Notes under the pieces: model-generated | Databases searched by the model: none | What the model saw: only the letters and a program-made list of their open reading frames with translations | Told to the model about the DNA's origin: nothing | Origin: DATMAM01 sp035559995 | GTDB lineage: Bacteria > Desulfobacterota > Binatia > UBA9968 | Assembly: GCA_035559995.1 (NCBI GenBank) | Contig: DATMAM010000001.1 | Location: 56,769-120,768, forward strand | Direction: 5' to 3' | Length of the DNA: 64,000 nt | Made by a program: the position numbers and the translations under genes | Shown: positions 1 through 8,893 of the stretch, in pieces | Layout: each line of letters starts with the position of its first letter | Position numbering within the stretch: position 1 is the stretch's first letter

Positions 1-24
1 GTCCGCGGCACGGAGGTTTGAAGC

Positions 25-894
25 ATGGCGAACTCCTTAAAGACCGTCGTTCTTCTCGGGCTTCTCACGGGAATCATTCTCGGCATTGGCCAGCTCGTCG
101 GCGGCTCGCAGGGGCTCGCCATCGCCTTTGTTTTCGCCGCTCTGATGAACTTCGCCAGTTACTGGTTTTCCGACAAGATCGTTCTGGCCATGTATCACGC
201 CAGAGAGGTGCAGCCGAGCGACGCCCCGGAACTCTACCAGATCGTTCAGAATCTCGCGATGCGAGCGCAGATTCCGATGCCGCGCCTGTACATCATTCCC
301 ACCGAAGCGGCCAACGCGTTTGCTACCGGGCGCAATCCGCAGCACGCCGCCGTCGCCGTCACCGAGGGCATCCTGCGCATCATGAGCCGCGAGGAGCTCG
401 AGGGAGTTATCGCGCACGAGCTGTCGCACGTCAAAAACCGCGACATCCTCATCAGCAGCATCGCCGCGACCCTGGCGGGCGTCATTATGATCCTCGCGGA
501 CATGGCGCGGTGGGCTGCTTTTTTCGGTTTCGGGGGGCGTAGCGAGAGGGAGGGCGAGGGCGCCGGAGGCATCGTCGGCCTTCTGTTGATGACGATTCTC
601 GCGCCGATCGCCGCGATGCTGATCCAGATGGCCATTTCTCGCTCGCGTGAGTTTCAGGCCGACGCGACCGGCGCGCGCGTCTCGGGCAACCCTCTGGGGT
701 TGGCCGCGGCGCTCGAAAAACTCGCGCGCGCAAGCGAGATGATGCCGATGCACGCGCGCGCCGAAACCGCTCACCTTTTTATCATGAATCCGCTGTCGGG
801 CGGCGGTCTGGTCAATCTGTTCAGCACGCATCCGCCTCTAGAGGAGAGAATCGCGCGCCTGCGCGCGATGGCGTACTCCCCGCGCAGCTATTGA
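25..894 (+). CDS. htpX: HtpX-type membrane zinc metalloprotease (M48)
   Basis: 289 residues, a normal HtpX length. HtpX is an inner-membrane protease that degrades misfolded membrane proteins. Two hydrophobic segments lie at about residues 8-48, followed by the zinc-binding HELSH motif (His131, Glu132, His135). A second hydrophobic pair lies at about 143-160 and 182-200, and the third zinc ligand is Glu209 in SREFQADATG. A GGAGG ribosome-binding site sits 8 bases before the ATG. The insert around residues 171-182 is rich in Gly and Glu and probably faces the cytoplasm. It is followed by a DUF1844 gene and an HtrA protease, making a small envelope-quality-control cluster. Family assignment is firm; substrates cannot be told from sequence. 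Confidence 0.95.
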   Translation: MANSLKTVVLLGLLTGIILGIGQLVGGSQGLAIAFVFAALMNFASYWFSDKIVLAMYHAREVQPSDAPELYQIVQNLAMRAQIPMPRLYIIPTEAANAFATGRNPQHAAVAVTEGILRIMSREELEGVIAHELSHVKNRDILISSIAATLAGVIMILADMARWAAFFGFGGRSEREGEGAGGIVGLLLMTILAPIAAMLIQMAISRSREFQADATGARVSGNPLGLAAALEKLARASEMMPMHARAETAHLFIMNPLSGGGLVNLFSTHPPLEERIARLRAMAYSPRSY

Positions 895-929
895 TCGCGA
901 ACGCGCGGTGGCTCGAGAGAAAATAGAGC

Positions 930-1367
930 ATGGCGCAAGGCGAGCCTAAAGAAGAGGAGAAAGGCTTCCGAGTCCAAGATCGACGGCGTTTTTCGGAAAG
1001 CGGCGAGCCCAGAGAAGAACAACAAGCGGAAAGCAAAGCAGAAACCCCGCCCCAGGGCGCGCAAACGGAGCGCGAGCCTCCGCCCGGGCAGCGCGCCAGC
1101 GAGAGCCCGCCGCCGCACGCGGAAATCAACTTTTCTACCTTCGTGATCAGCCTCAGCACGCAAGCGCTGGTTCACCTCGGCGAGGTGCCGAATCCGGTCA
1201 GCGGTCAGGTCGAGCGCGATTTGGCAGGCGCCAAGCAGATGATCGATATCCTCGGCATGTTGCGCGAAAAGACGCGCCGCAATCTGGACGAAGGCGAAGA
1301 AAAGCTGCTGGACGACGCGCTCTACGATTTGCGAATTCGGTACGTTGAAGCCGTCAGGCGGTCTTGA
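930..1367 (+). CDS. DUF1844 domain protein
   Basis: 145 residues. The first 60 are low-complexity and highly charged (many Glu, Gln, Pro), with no signal peptide. The C-terminal 80 residues match the DUF1844 pattern: INFSTFVISLSTQALVHLGE, then a VPNPVSG segment and a helical tail ending near LYDLRIRYVEA. DUF1844 proteins are small, of unknown function, and common in Deltaproteobacteria and Acidobacteria. The gene starts 35 bases after htpX and runs up to the following protease gene, so the three are probably co-transcribed. I know of no activity for this family. Confidence 0.85.
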   Translation: MAQGEPKEEEKGFRVQDRRRFSESGEPREEQQAESKAETPPQGAQTEREPPPGQRASESPPPHAEINFSTFVISLSTQALVHLGEVPNPVSGQVERDLAGAKQMIDILGMLREKTRRNLDEGEEKLLDDALYDLRIRYVEAVRRS

Positions 1368-1389
1368 GCCGTCTTCGCTATCTTTTCCC

Positions 1390-2895
1390 ATGGACGGTCG
1401 AATGGATAAAGAAAAGAAAGTTGGGATGCACGTGTTGGCAGTGGTTGCGCTTGTCTCGTTGCTCATGGGCCTTGGGGTCAGCGCAACCATCGATCGGTGG
1501 TCCACGAACGAGCCGGTCAGGCTCGTCGGACAAGCGACCGGAGGCGCCCCGAGCCGGCCGCCCGCAACATCGCAGGGACTGCCCGACTTTGTTACCCTGG
1601 CAAAGAGGCTGAGCCCCGTGGTGGTGAACATCTCCACGACCCAGGTGAGCGAGGGGATGAGCCAGACTTTCCCCAGCCCGTTTGGCGAGGACGACCCGTT
1701 CGCGGAATTTTGGCGGAAGTTCTTCGGCAACCCGGGAGGGCCGCGGGCGCCGTTTCGGCAAAGGAGCTTGGGATCGGGATTCATTATCGATCGCGACGGC
1801 TCCATTCTTACGAACAACCACGTCGTCGAGAACGCGGAGAAAATCCTGGTCAAGCTTGCCGACGGCAGAGAGCTCGAAGCGAAGGTCGTCGGCAGGGATC
1901 CCAAGACGGACCTCGCGGTGATCAAAATCAACGCCAAAGCGGATCTCGCCGTCGCGACTCTGGGTGATTCCGACGCGGTCGAGGTCGGCGAATGGGTGCT
2001 CGCGATCGGCAACCCCTTTGGCTTGGACAACACGATCACGGCGGGAATCGTGAGCGCCAAGGGGAGACACATCGGCGCGGGACCTTATGACAATTTTATT
2101 CAGACCGATGCCTCGATCAATCCCGGCAACTCGGGCGGGCCGCTGATCAACCTGCGTGGGGAGGTCGTCGGCATCAACACGGCCATATTCAGCCGCACCG
2201 GCGGGAACATCGGCATTGGCTTTGCAATCCCGATCAATCTGGCGAAAGAGCTCGTGCCGCAGCTCAAGACCAAAGGCAAGGTCACCCGGGGCTGGCTGGG
2301 AGTGGTCATCCAGCGGGTGACTCCGGAAATTGCCGAGTCGTTGGGTCTGGATTCGGCGCGCGGCGCGCTGGTGGCGAGCGTGGCGAAAGACGGGCCAGCC
2401 GAGCGCGCCGGGGTCAAGGTGGGCGATGTCATCGTCGAGTTCGATGGCAAGGAGATCAAGGACTCCAACGATTTGCCGATCCTGGTTGCGCGCACGCCGG
2501 TCGATCACAGGGCGCGGCTCAAGGTGTTGCGCGACAAAAAGGAAGTCACTCTCACCGTCACGATCGGCGAGTTGAAAGAGGAAGAGGTCGTCGCGTCGGC
2601 GAAGGAGCGCGGCGAGCTGGGGCTCACCGTGCAGAGGCTGACGCCGCAAATCGCCGAAAGTCTCGGCCTCGACCGGGTCGAAGGCGTGGTCATAACGGCG
2701 GTCGAGCCCGGGAGCGCGGCCGATGAAGCCGGTCTGCGGCGCGGCGATGTGATCGTGGAGATCGATCGCAAGCCGGTGCGCAACCTGCAAGATTACCGCA
2801 AAGCGATCGAAGGCGCCCGCAAAGGCAAAGGGATCCTGTTTCTGGTTCGGCGCGGCGAAAATACGCTCTTTCTTGCTTTGAAACCGTCGCAGTGA
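1390..2895 (+). CDS. HtrA/DegP-type periplasmic serine protease with two PDZ domains
   Basis: 501 residues from the ATG at 1390. An ATG at 1402 is equally possible, and an upstream TTG at 1345 overlaps the previous gene and only adds residues before the signal anchor. A hydrophobic segment at about residues 13-32 acts as signal peptide or anchor. The trypsin-like domain carries the catalytic triad His144 (TNNHVV), Asp174 (KTDLAV) and Ser248 (GNSGGP). Two PDZ domains follow (about 283-380 and 400-495). This is the Do/DegQ architecture: a periplasmic protease-chaperone for misfolded proteins. No clear Shine-Dalgarno precedes any candidate start. A strong hairpin terminator follows the gene, so it ends the htpX-led unit. 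Confidence 0.93.
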   Translation: MDGRMDKEKKVGMHVLAVVALVSLLMGLGVSATIDRWSTNEPVRLVGQATGGAPSRPPATSQGLPDFVTLAKRLSPVVVNISTTQVSEGMSQTFPSPFGEDDPFAEFWRKFFGNPGGPRAPFRQRSLGSGFIIDRDGSILTNNHVVENAEKILVKLADGRELEAKVVGRDPKTDLAVIKINAKADLAVATLGDSDAVEVGEWVLAIGNPFGLDNTITAGIVSAKGRHIGAGPYDNFIQTDASINPGNSGGPLINLRGEVVGINTAIFSRTGGNIGIGFAIPINLAKELVPQLKTKGKVTRGWLGVVIQRVTPEIAESLGLDSARGALVASVAKDGPAERAGVKVGDVIVEFDGKEIKDSNDLPILVARTPVDHRARLKVLRDKKEVTLTVTIGELKEEEVVASAKERGELGLTVQRLTPQIAESLGLDRVEGVVITAVEPGSAADEAGLRRGDVIVEIDRKPVRNLQDYRKAIEGARKGKGILFLVRRGENTLFLALKPSQ

Positions 2896-2921
2896 ATCGC
2901 TTATCGGACGTCGCCCGGCGG

Positions 2922-2962
2922 AAGAGGGTCGGATCGCGTCGCCGCGCCGGCCCTCTTTTATT
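2922..2962 (+). terminator. Rho-independent terminator after the HtrA gene
   Basis: A stem of about 11 base pairs (AAGAGGGTCGG paired with CCGGCCCTCTT, one G-U wobble) with a 14-base loop, followed by TTTTATT. It lies 27 bases downstream of the protease stop codon and before the penicillin-binding protein gene, so it separates the two transcription units. Confidence 0.8.
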
Positions 2963-3003
2963 GCGTTTTCGCCGCCGCGACGCCCGGTTGAGAGATTGAT
3001 GCT

Positions 3004-5358
3004 TTGAAGAAACCCCGCCTGAGTCGGCTGAAGATCATCGCCGCCCTCAGCATCTTCTCCGCGTTGGTTCTCGTCGGCCTGGCCTTTTTCATGGCCTGGT
3101 ACGTGAAGGAGCTCGAAGGGGAAGTCACGAAAAAATTCGAAGGGCAGAAGTGGAAGTTTCCGTCGAAGATCTATTCGGACACGTACCTGCTTTACCCGGG
3201 CATCAACGTCGACGCGCGCGAGCTTCAGGAAAAACTCCGACGGCTGGGGTACCGCTTGGCGCAGGGCACCAAATCGAAGGGCGAGTACCGCGTGGCAAAA
3301 AACGGCGCTTTCATCGACGTCCACCTGCACGACTTCGATTATCCCGGCGGCCGCTTTGAAGGGTTCCCGGTGCGCATCGAGTTTCGGGGCGGCGCGATCG
3401 AACGCATGGCGAATCTGGCGAGCGGGGAAGAGCTGTTCTCGCTGGAGTTGGAACCCGAACTGATTGCCGGCCTGTACGACCGCATCTGGGAAGAAAGGCG
3501 GGTGGTCCGGCTGTCCGAAGTGCCGCCGCTTCTCGTCAAGGCGATCTTGGCCGTCGAGGACGAGAGGTTTTTTCGCCATCGGGGGATCGACCCGGTCGCG
3601 ATTCTGCGCGCCGCGTGGGTTAATCTCACCAGCCGCGGCATCGTGCAGGGGGGGAGCACGCTCACGCAGCAACTGATGAAAAACTTCTTTTTGGGCGACG
3701 AGCGCACCGTGCAGCGCAAGCTCAAGGAGGCGCTCATGGCGCTTATCGCCGAACGAAAATACTCCAAGGAAGAAATCCTGGAAAACTATCTCAACGAGAT
3801 TTACTTAGGGCAGAAGGGGGCGCAGGGCATCTTCGGCGTGTCGGAAGCCGCGCAATTTTATTTCGGCAAAGAGCTGCGCGATCTAACCGTCGGGGAGATG
3901 GCGCTGACGGCCGGATTGATCCGGGCGCCGAACCGCTATTCGCCGTATCGCAGCGTCGAGGCCGCGACGCAACGGCGAAACGTAGTGTTGGCCAAGATGC
4001 GCGACCTGGGTCTCATCACGCGGGCGCAATATGAAAAAAGCCTGCGGGAAACCATCCAGCCGCGCGAGCTGATCAAGGTCGCCAACGACGCGCCTTCGTT
4101 TGTCGACTTTTTGCGCAAGGAGCTGGCGGAAAACTATTCCCATGAGGCGCTGACGGCCGAGGGGCTGCGCATCTTCACGAGTCTCGATTTAAAGTTGCAG
4201 AAAATCGCTGAATCGTCGCTCGCGCAGGGCCTCAAGCGCCTGGAAGAGGCGTATCCGTTTCTGCGCAAGCGCGGCGCGGAAGATCGTCTCGACGGCGCGA
4301 TCGTCGTGATCAAGCCGCAAACCGGCGAGATCAAGGCCATGGCCGGAGGGCGCGACTATCAGGCCTCGCAGTTCAACCGCGTCGTCCAAGCGAAGCGCCA
4401 GCCCGGCTCGGTCTTCAAGCCCTTCGTTTATCTGGCGGCGCTCATGTACGGTTCGGAGGACGGCAGCAAGAGATTCACGCCCGCGACCTTGGTGGAAGAC
4501 GCGCCGTTCGTGTGGAGCTATGAAGGGCAGGAATGGAAGCCCGACAATTACAGAGGAGAGTATTTCGGCACCGTGACGCTGCGCACGGCGCTGGAGAAAT
4601 CGCTCAATGCGGCCACGATACGGATCGCGCGCGAGACCGGCGTGCGCAACGTGCGCGAGGTCGCATACCGCCTGGGGATTCAAAGCTCGCTGCCGGCGCT
4701 GCCTTCGCTCGCGCTCGGCGCGGTGGAGGTGACCCCGCTCGAAGTCGCCGCCGCCTTTTCGACGCTCGCCAACAACGGGGTGCGCACGCAGCTGCTGAGC
4801 ATCAAACATGTCATGGGGCAGCAAGCCCACGTGCTCGAAAGACGCGATATCCGGGTGAGAAAGGTCATCAGCCCGCAGCTCGCGTTCATGATGAACCACC
4901 TGCTCAAGGGCGTTTTGGATCGCGGCACGGCGGCCGCGGCGCGCGCGCAGGGCTTCACCCGTCCCGCTGCGGGAAAGACCGGGACCACCAACGACACCAA
5001 GGACGCCTGGTTCGTCGGCTACACGCCGGATCTTCTGGCGGTGGTTTGGGTGGGATTTGACAATCAAAGCAAGCTCGGCTTGTCCGGCTCGCAGGCCGCG
5101 CTGCCGATCTGGACCGATTTTATGAAACGCGCCACCGAAGGAACACCGGTGACCGACTTCGTTGCGCCGCCGGGAATCTCTTTCGTCGACATCGATCCGC
5201 TTTCCGGGCAACGGGCGACGCCGAACTGCCCCCAGGCGATCCAGGAGGCTTTTCTCGAGGGCGAAGAGCCGACCGCGACATGCCAGCTTCATCCCGCAGG
5301 CGGCTGGCTGGAGAAAAAGCTGTTTCCGTTCTCTTCACTGCCGACGTTTCGAGGATAG
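3004..5358 (+). CDS. mrcB: PBP1B-type bifunctional penicillin-binding protein
   Basis: 784 residues. It polymerises and cross-links peptidoglycan in the periplasm. One membrane anchor lies at about residues 12-33. A UB2H-like segment (SDTYLLYPG, about 55-110) is typical of PBP1B rather than PBP1A. The GT51 glycosyltransferase domain has catalytic Glu185 in VEDERFF and GGSTLTQQLMKN. The transpeptidase domain has all three motifs: SVFK with Ser469, SLN at 533-535 and KTG at 658-660. The start is TTG: the only in-frame alternative above it is ATT before a stop, and the ATG at 2999 is out of frame and closes at once. A TPR lipoprotein gene begins 2 bases after the stop. Confidence 0.94.
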   Translation: MKKPRLSRLKIIAALSIFSALVLVGLAFFMAWYVKELEGEVTKKFEGQKWKFPSKIYSDTYLLYPGINVDARELQEKLRRLGYRLAQGTKSKGEYRVAKNGAFIDVHLHDFDYPGGRFEGFPVRIEFRGGAIERMANLASGEELFSLELEPELIAGLYDRIWEERRVVRLSEVPPLLVKAILAVEDERFFRHRGIDPVAILRAAWVNLTSRGIVQGGSTLTQQLMKNFFLGDERTVQRKLKEALMALIAERKYSKEEILENYLNEIYLGQKGAQGIFGVSEAAQFYFGKELRDLTVGEMALTAGLIRAPNRYSPYRSVEAATQRRNVVLAKMRDLGLITRAQYEKSLRETIQPRELIKVANDAPSFVDFLRKELAENYSHEALTAEGLRIFTSLDLKLQKIAESSLAQGLKRLEEAYPFLRKRGAEDRLDGAIVVIKPQTGEIKAMAGGRDYQASQFNRVVQAKRQPGSVFKPFVYLAALMYGSEDGSKRFTPATLVEDAPFVWSYEGQEWKPDNYRGEYFGTVTLRTALEKSLNAATIRIARETGVRNVREVAYRLGIQSSLPALPSLALGAVEVTPLEVAAAFSTLANNGVRTQLLSIKHVMGQQAHVLERRDIRVRKVISPQLAFMMNHLLKGVLDRGTAAAARAQGFTRPAAGKTGTTNDTKDAWFVGYTPDLLAVVWVGFDNQSKLGLSGSQAALPIWTDFMKRATEGTPVTDFVAPPGISFVDIDPLSGQRATPNCPQAIQEAFLEGEEPTATCQLHPAGGWLEKKLFPFSSLPTFRG

Positions 5359-5360
5359 CC

Positions 5361-6107
5361 ATGGATCGCAAGCGCATGCTTTTCGCGCAAAGACGCGCGC
5401 GCCGCCCGGCCGGTTGTCGCGCCGGGAGCTTGTTTTTAGCGCTCGCCGTTTCGGCGGCCTGCGCGCCGCCGGCGACGCATCGCGCGCCGCCCCGCTTATC
5501 GACGCCGGCGCCCTCTGCGGAGGCCCCGCGCGCGAGCTTGCCGCCGGCCGAGACGCGACCCGCGCCGGAGCCGGCGAAGCCGCTGGAAAAGGCCAGAAAA
5601 GAGAATCTTCCCGCGCCGCCGGGCGGCACGCCCGAAGCCAGGCGCACGCCAGCGCCGGGGGAGGCGCTCCCGGAAGACAGCTCCCTCATCGCGAAGATCT
5701 CGCCGCAGACGCCGCCGCGGCGCGCCGCGTCGCTGCGCTTGACCGAAGAGGGCAGGAAGCTCTTGGCGCGGGAGGATTACACGCGCGCGCTCGCCAGCTT
5801 CGAGCGGAGCATCGCGATCGATGCCACGAATCCCTACAGCTACTATTACCTGGCGAAGACGCACTACCAGCAGGGGCGCTATCAGGAGTCGTTGAACTTT
5901 CTCGATGTCGCGGAGTCGCGCTTCGCCGAAGACCCCTATTGGCTGGCGGAGACCTGGGCTCTGCGCGGCGAAAATTTTCGCGCGCTGGGATTTTTGCAGC
6001 GCGCCGAGTCGAGCTACGCGCGCGCGCTCAAGATTAATCCCGGCAGCCGGACGGCTCTCCAGGGGATGAATCGGCTGCGTGCGGGGAGCGAGCGCGCTCC
6101 GCGCTGA
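5361..6107 (+). CDS. TPR-containing probable lipoprotein, LpoP-like PBP1B partner candidate
   Basis: 248 residues from the ATG that follows the PBP stop by 2 bases. The basic N-terminus and hydrophobic stretch (about 22-31) end at Cys34 in VSAAC. Ser at -3 makes this an imperfect lipobox. Residues 35-120 form a Pro/Ala/Glu-rich linker. Residues about 124-235 hold three TPR-like helical repeats (GRKLLAREDYTRALASFERS, HYQQGRYQESLNFLDVAE, and an ARALKINPGSRTAL repeat). In Pseudomonas and Acinetobacter, LpoP is an outer-membrane TPR lipoprotein encoded beside PBP1b that activates it. The layout and adjacency here are the same, so an LpoP-like role is a reasonable inference, but TPR proteins are generic. 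Confidence 0.75.
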   Translation: MDRKRMLFAQRRARRPAGCRAGSLFLALAVSAACAPPATHRAPPRLSTPAPSAEAPRASLPPAETRPAPEPAKPLEKARKENLPAPPGGTPEARRTPAPGEALPEDSSLIAKISPQTPPRRAASLRLTEEGRKLLAREDYTRALASFERSIAIDATNPYSYYYLAKTHYQQGRYQESLNFLDVAESRFAEDPYWLAETWALRGENFRALGFLQRAESSYARALKINPGSRTALQGMNRLRAGSERAPR

Positions 6108-6125
6108 ACGTTTCAGGAGGGTTTT

Positions 6126-7124
6126 ATGCTTGTTCTCGGAGTTGAGACTTCCTGCGATGATACCGCCGCGGCCGTTGTCACAAGCGGGCGCAAGATCGTG
6201 TCGAGCCTGGTTTCGTCCCAGGATGCGATCCATCGCCCGTTTGGCGGCGTGGTTCCCGAGCTCGCGTCACGGCAGCACATTCGGCAGATCCTGCCGATGA
6301 TCGAGGGGGCTTTACAGAAAGCCGGCGTGGGCTTGGGGGACATCGACGGAATGGCCGTGACCTACGGTCCGGGGCTGGTGGGCTCGCTTCTCGTCGGTCT
6401 TTCGACCGTCAAGGCGATCGCGTACCGCCGCCGCATCCCCTACGTCGGCGTCAACCACCTCGAGGGCCACTTGCTCGCGATCCTGCTCGAGCGCGATATC
6501 GATTTTCCCTACCTGTCGCTGTTGGCCTCCGGCGGGCACACGTTGCTCTACATCGTCAAGGCGGTCGGCGAGTACCAGTATCTGGGAGGAACGCGCGACG
6601 ATGCGGCCGGGGAGGCCTACGACAAGGCGGCAAAACTGATGGGTCTCGGCTATCCCGGAGGTCGCGTGATCGACGAGCTCGCCAAACAGGGCGACCCGCG
6701 CGCGCTGCGGTTTCCGCGCGCCCGCCTCAAAGGCGGCCGTTACGATTTTAGCTTCAGCGGGCTCAAGACCTCGTTGTGGCACTATCTGCAAAGCGCGGGA
6801 AGAGAGAAATGGGAGGCCACGAAGGCCGATATCGCGGCCAGTTTTCAGGAGGCGGTGGTCGATATGCTGATCGCGCCGACGTTGAGGGCGGCGCGCGACT
6901 ACCAGGTCAAGCGCGTGGTTTTGGCGGGTGGCGTGTCGGCCAACAGCCGCCTGCGACAAAAAATGACCGAGGCCGCGGCGGAAGAAGGGCTTGAGCTGTA
7001 TTACTCGAAACCGGCGCTCTGTACGGACAACGCGGCGATGATCGCTCTGACCGGGTCGTACAAACTCGCGCGCGGCCTGCAGGACGATTTTGCGCTCAAC
7101 GCGGATGCCGACCTGACGCTGTAA
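6126..7124 (+). CDS. tsaD: tRNA N6-adenosine threonylcarbamoyltransferase TsaD
   Basis: 332 residues. TsaD transfers the threonylcarbamoyl group to A37 of ANN-decoding tRNAs (t6A), working with TsaB, TsaE and TsaC. Visible features are the N-terminal LGVETSCDDT phosphate loop of the ASKHA fold, the iron-binding His111 and His115 in NHLEGH, and the late CTDNAAMIA motif. An AGGAGG ribosome-binding site lies 6 bases before the ATG. The gene lies between the TPR lipoprotein and rsmA, and none of its TsaB/TsaE partners is in the window. Confidence 0.96.
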   Translation: MLVLGVETSCDDTAAAVVTSGRKIVSSLVSSQDAIHRPFGGVVPELASRQHIRQILPMIEGALQKAGVGLGDIDGMAVTYGPGLVGSLLVGLSTVKAIAYRRRIPYVGVNHLEGHLLAILLERDIDFPYLSLLASGGHTLLYIVKAVGEYQYLGGTRDDAAGEAYDKAAKLMGLGYPGGRVIDELAKQGDPRALRFPRARLKGGRYDFSFSGLKTSLWHYLQSAGREKWEATKADIAASFQEAVVDMLIAPTLRAARDYQVKRVVLAGGVSANSRLRQKMTEAAAEEGLELYYSKPALCTDNAAMIALTGSYKLARGLQDDFALNADADLTL

Positions 7125-7144
7125 GGGCCCGCCGGCACCGGCTT

Positions 7145-8050
7145 GTGACCTCTCTTTACCAGGAAGTGCAGCAGGCGCTGCGGGAACTTCCCGTGCGGCC
7201 CAGCAAAAGGCTGGGACAGCACTTTCTCATCGATCGCGGCGTGCTTGAGCGCATCGTGGAACTCCTGCAGCTCAAAACCGAGGAGGAGGTGCTCGAAATC
7301 GGACCCGGCCTCGGCTTTCTGACGCGGCGGCTGGCGGAGAGCGCGCGCCGCGTCTGGGCCGTCGAAATCGATCCCTTCATCGTCGAGTGGCTGCGCCGCA
7401 CCACGTGCCCGAAGCATCCCAACCTCGAGCTGGTTCACGCCGATATTCTCGCCGTCGATTTGGCCGCGCTGCTCCCCGATCATCCGGTCAAGCTCGCGGG
7501 GAATCTGCCGTACCAGATCTCGACGCCGCTGCTGTTCCGCTTGACCGAGCACCGGGAGCGCTTTTCGCTGCTGGTTTTGATGCTGCAGCGAGAGGTCGCC
7601 GACCGGCTCACCGCCCGGCCCGGCACCAAGGCCTACGGGGCGCTTTCGGTCTGGTGGCAGCTCCACGGGGAAGTCGGCGAGCGCCTGCGGGTTGCGCCGG
7701 AGGGTTTTTTTCCGCGACCCAAAGTGCAGTCGATGGTCTTGCAGATGCGTTTTTTTCCGCAGCCGCGCGCTTCGGTCGCTGACCTGCCGCTGGTTCGCAA
7801 GGTCGTGCGCGCCGCCTTCAACCATCGCCGCAAGACGCTGGTTAACGCGCTCGGGGATCTGGTCGCGGGAAAGAAAAAGGCGCTGGAGGAAATTCTGCGG
7901 GACGCGCGCATCGACCCGAACCGGCGCGGCGAGACTCTCGATGTCGGCGAATTCGTCGGCCTGGCGCAAATCGTGAGGGCGCGCGGCCTTGTGGCCGAGG
8001 ACGCGCAAGCCGGCGCGCGCGCCCGGAGTCATCTGCTCCCGCGCTCTTAA
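7145..8050 (+). CDS. rsmA: 16S rRNA (adenine1518/1519-N6)-dimethyltransferase RsmA/KsgA
   Basis: 301 residues from a GTG start 20 bases after tsaD. It dimethylates two adjacent adenosines in helix 45 of 16S rRNA late in 30S assembly. SAM-binding motif I (VLEIGPGLGFLT) is near residue 45, the acidic VEIDPF follows, and the catalytic NLPY motif lies at about 121-124, with a C-terminal helical domain (NHRRKTL). Length and motif order are standard. The tsaD-rsmA-mutM spacing suggests one transcript. Confidence 0.95.
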   Translation: MTSLYQEVQQALRELPVRPSKRLGQHFLIDRGVLERIVELLQLKTEEEVLEIGPGLGFLTRRLAESARRVWAVEIDPFIVEWLRRTTCPKHPNLELVHADILAVDLAALLPDHPVKLAGNLPYQISTPLLFRLTEHRERFSLLVLMLQREVADRLTARPGTKAYGALSVWWQLHGEVGERLRVAPEGFFPRPKVQSMVLQMRFFPQPRASVADLPLVRKVVRAAFNHRRKTLVNALGDLVAGKKKALEEILRDARIDPNRRGETLDVGEFVGLAQIVRARGLVAEDAQAGARARSHLLPRS

Positions 8051-8064
8051 CGGACGCAGTCGGC

Positions 8065-8883
8065 ATGCCCGAGCTTCCGGAAGTCGAAACGGTCTGCCGC
8101 ACCTTGCGCGCCGTCGTTCCCGGTCATCGTGTCGTCGGGGTCGAGGTCCTGGAAAGAAGGCTGCGCATGCCGGTAGGCCGCAGTTTCAAGGCGCTTCTCT
8201 TCGGCCGCAAGATCGTCGACGTCGAGCGGCGCGGCAAGTACATTCTGCTCATTCTGGAAGGAGAGGTGGTGTGGGTGTCGCATCTCGGCATGTCGGGCAA
8301 GCTCATCTATGTCGCGGCGCAACGGCCGCGCGAGCGGCACGATCACATCATCGTCGCGCTCGATCGGGGTTTTGAGCTGCGCTATCACGATCCGCGGCGC
8401 TTCGGCCTCGCGCTCGCGCTATCGCGGCGCGAGCTCGAAACCTGGCCTCAGTTTCGCGCTCTCGGGCCGGACCCGTTGGCCGGAGATGTGGCGTCGGGGC
8501 TTTATGAGAGCGCGCGCGGGTCGCGCCGAAAGATCAGGGACCTCCTGCTCGACCAGCGCGTGCTGTCGGGGCTGGGGAACATCTACGCCAACGAGATCTT
8601 GTTTTATGCCGGCATCCGGCCGACGGCGCGCGCGTTCACGCTTACGCGCGCGCGGGCGGGGCGGATCGCAGCCGCGGCCGCGAGGCTTCTCAGCGAAGCG
8701 ATCCAGTGGGGAGGAACGTCGTTTTCGGACTACCGCGACGGCCAGGACCGCAGAGGCGAGTTCCAGCAGCACCTGCGCGTGTACGGGCGCGAGGGCGAGA
8801 GCTGCACGCGCTGCGGGCGGACGATCAAACGGGTGTCGCTCGGAAATCGAAGCGCCTTTTATTGTCCCGGTTGCCAGAAATAG
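8065..8883 (+). CDS. mutM: Formamidopyrimidine-DNA glycosylase (Fpg/MutM)
   Basis: 272 residues. It excises 8-oxoguanine and formamidopyrimidines and nicks the abasic site. The N-terminus MPELPEVETV gives catalytic Pro2 (after Met removal) and Glu3. The Lys of RGKYILL and the helix-two-turn-helix (GLGNIYANEIL) are present. The C-terminal zinc finger has the CTRCG and CPGC cysteine pairs. Everything needed for activity is intact. It converges on the next gene, with only 10 bases between the stop codons. Confidence 0.96.
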   Translation: MPELPEVETVCRTLRAVVPGHRVVGVEVLERRLRMPVGRSFKALLFGRKIVDVERRGKYILLILEGEVVWVSHLGMSGKLIYVAAQRPRERHDHIIVALDRGFELRYHDPRRFGLALALSRRELETWPQFRALGPDPLAGDVASGLYESARGSRRKIRDLLLDQRVLSGLGNIYANEILFYAGIRPTARAFTLTRARAGRIAAAAARLLSEAIQWGGTSFSDYRDGQDRRGEFQQHLRVYGREGESCTRCGRTIKRVSLGNRSAFYCPGCQK

Positions 8884-8893
8884 GCTGGGCGCG

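Noticed and set aside
1378..3672. Minus-strand open frame of 764 codons opposite the HtrA gene and the start of the PBP gene
   Set aside because: It is the antisense shadow of two conserved genes in high-GC DNA, spans a terminator, and shows Arg/Asp/His-rich low-information sequence without any domain.
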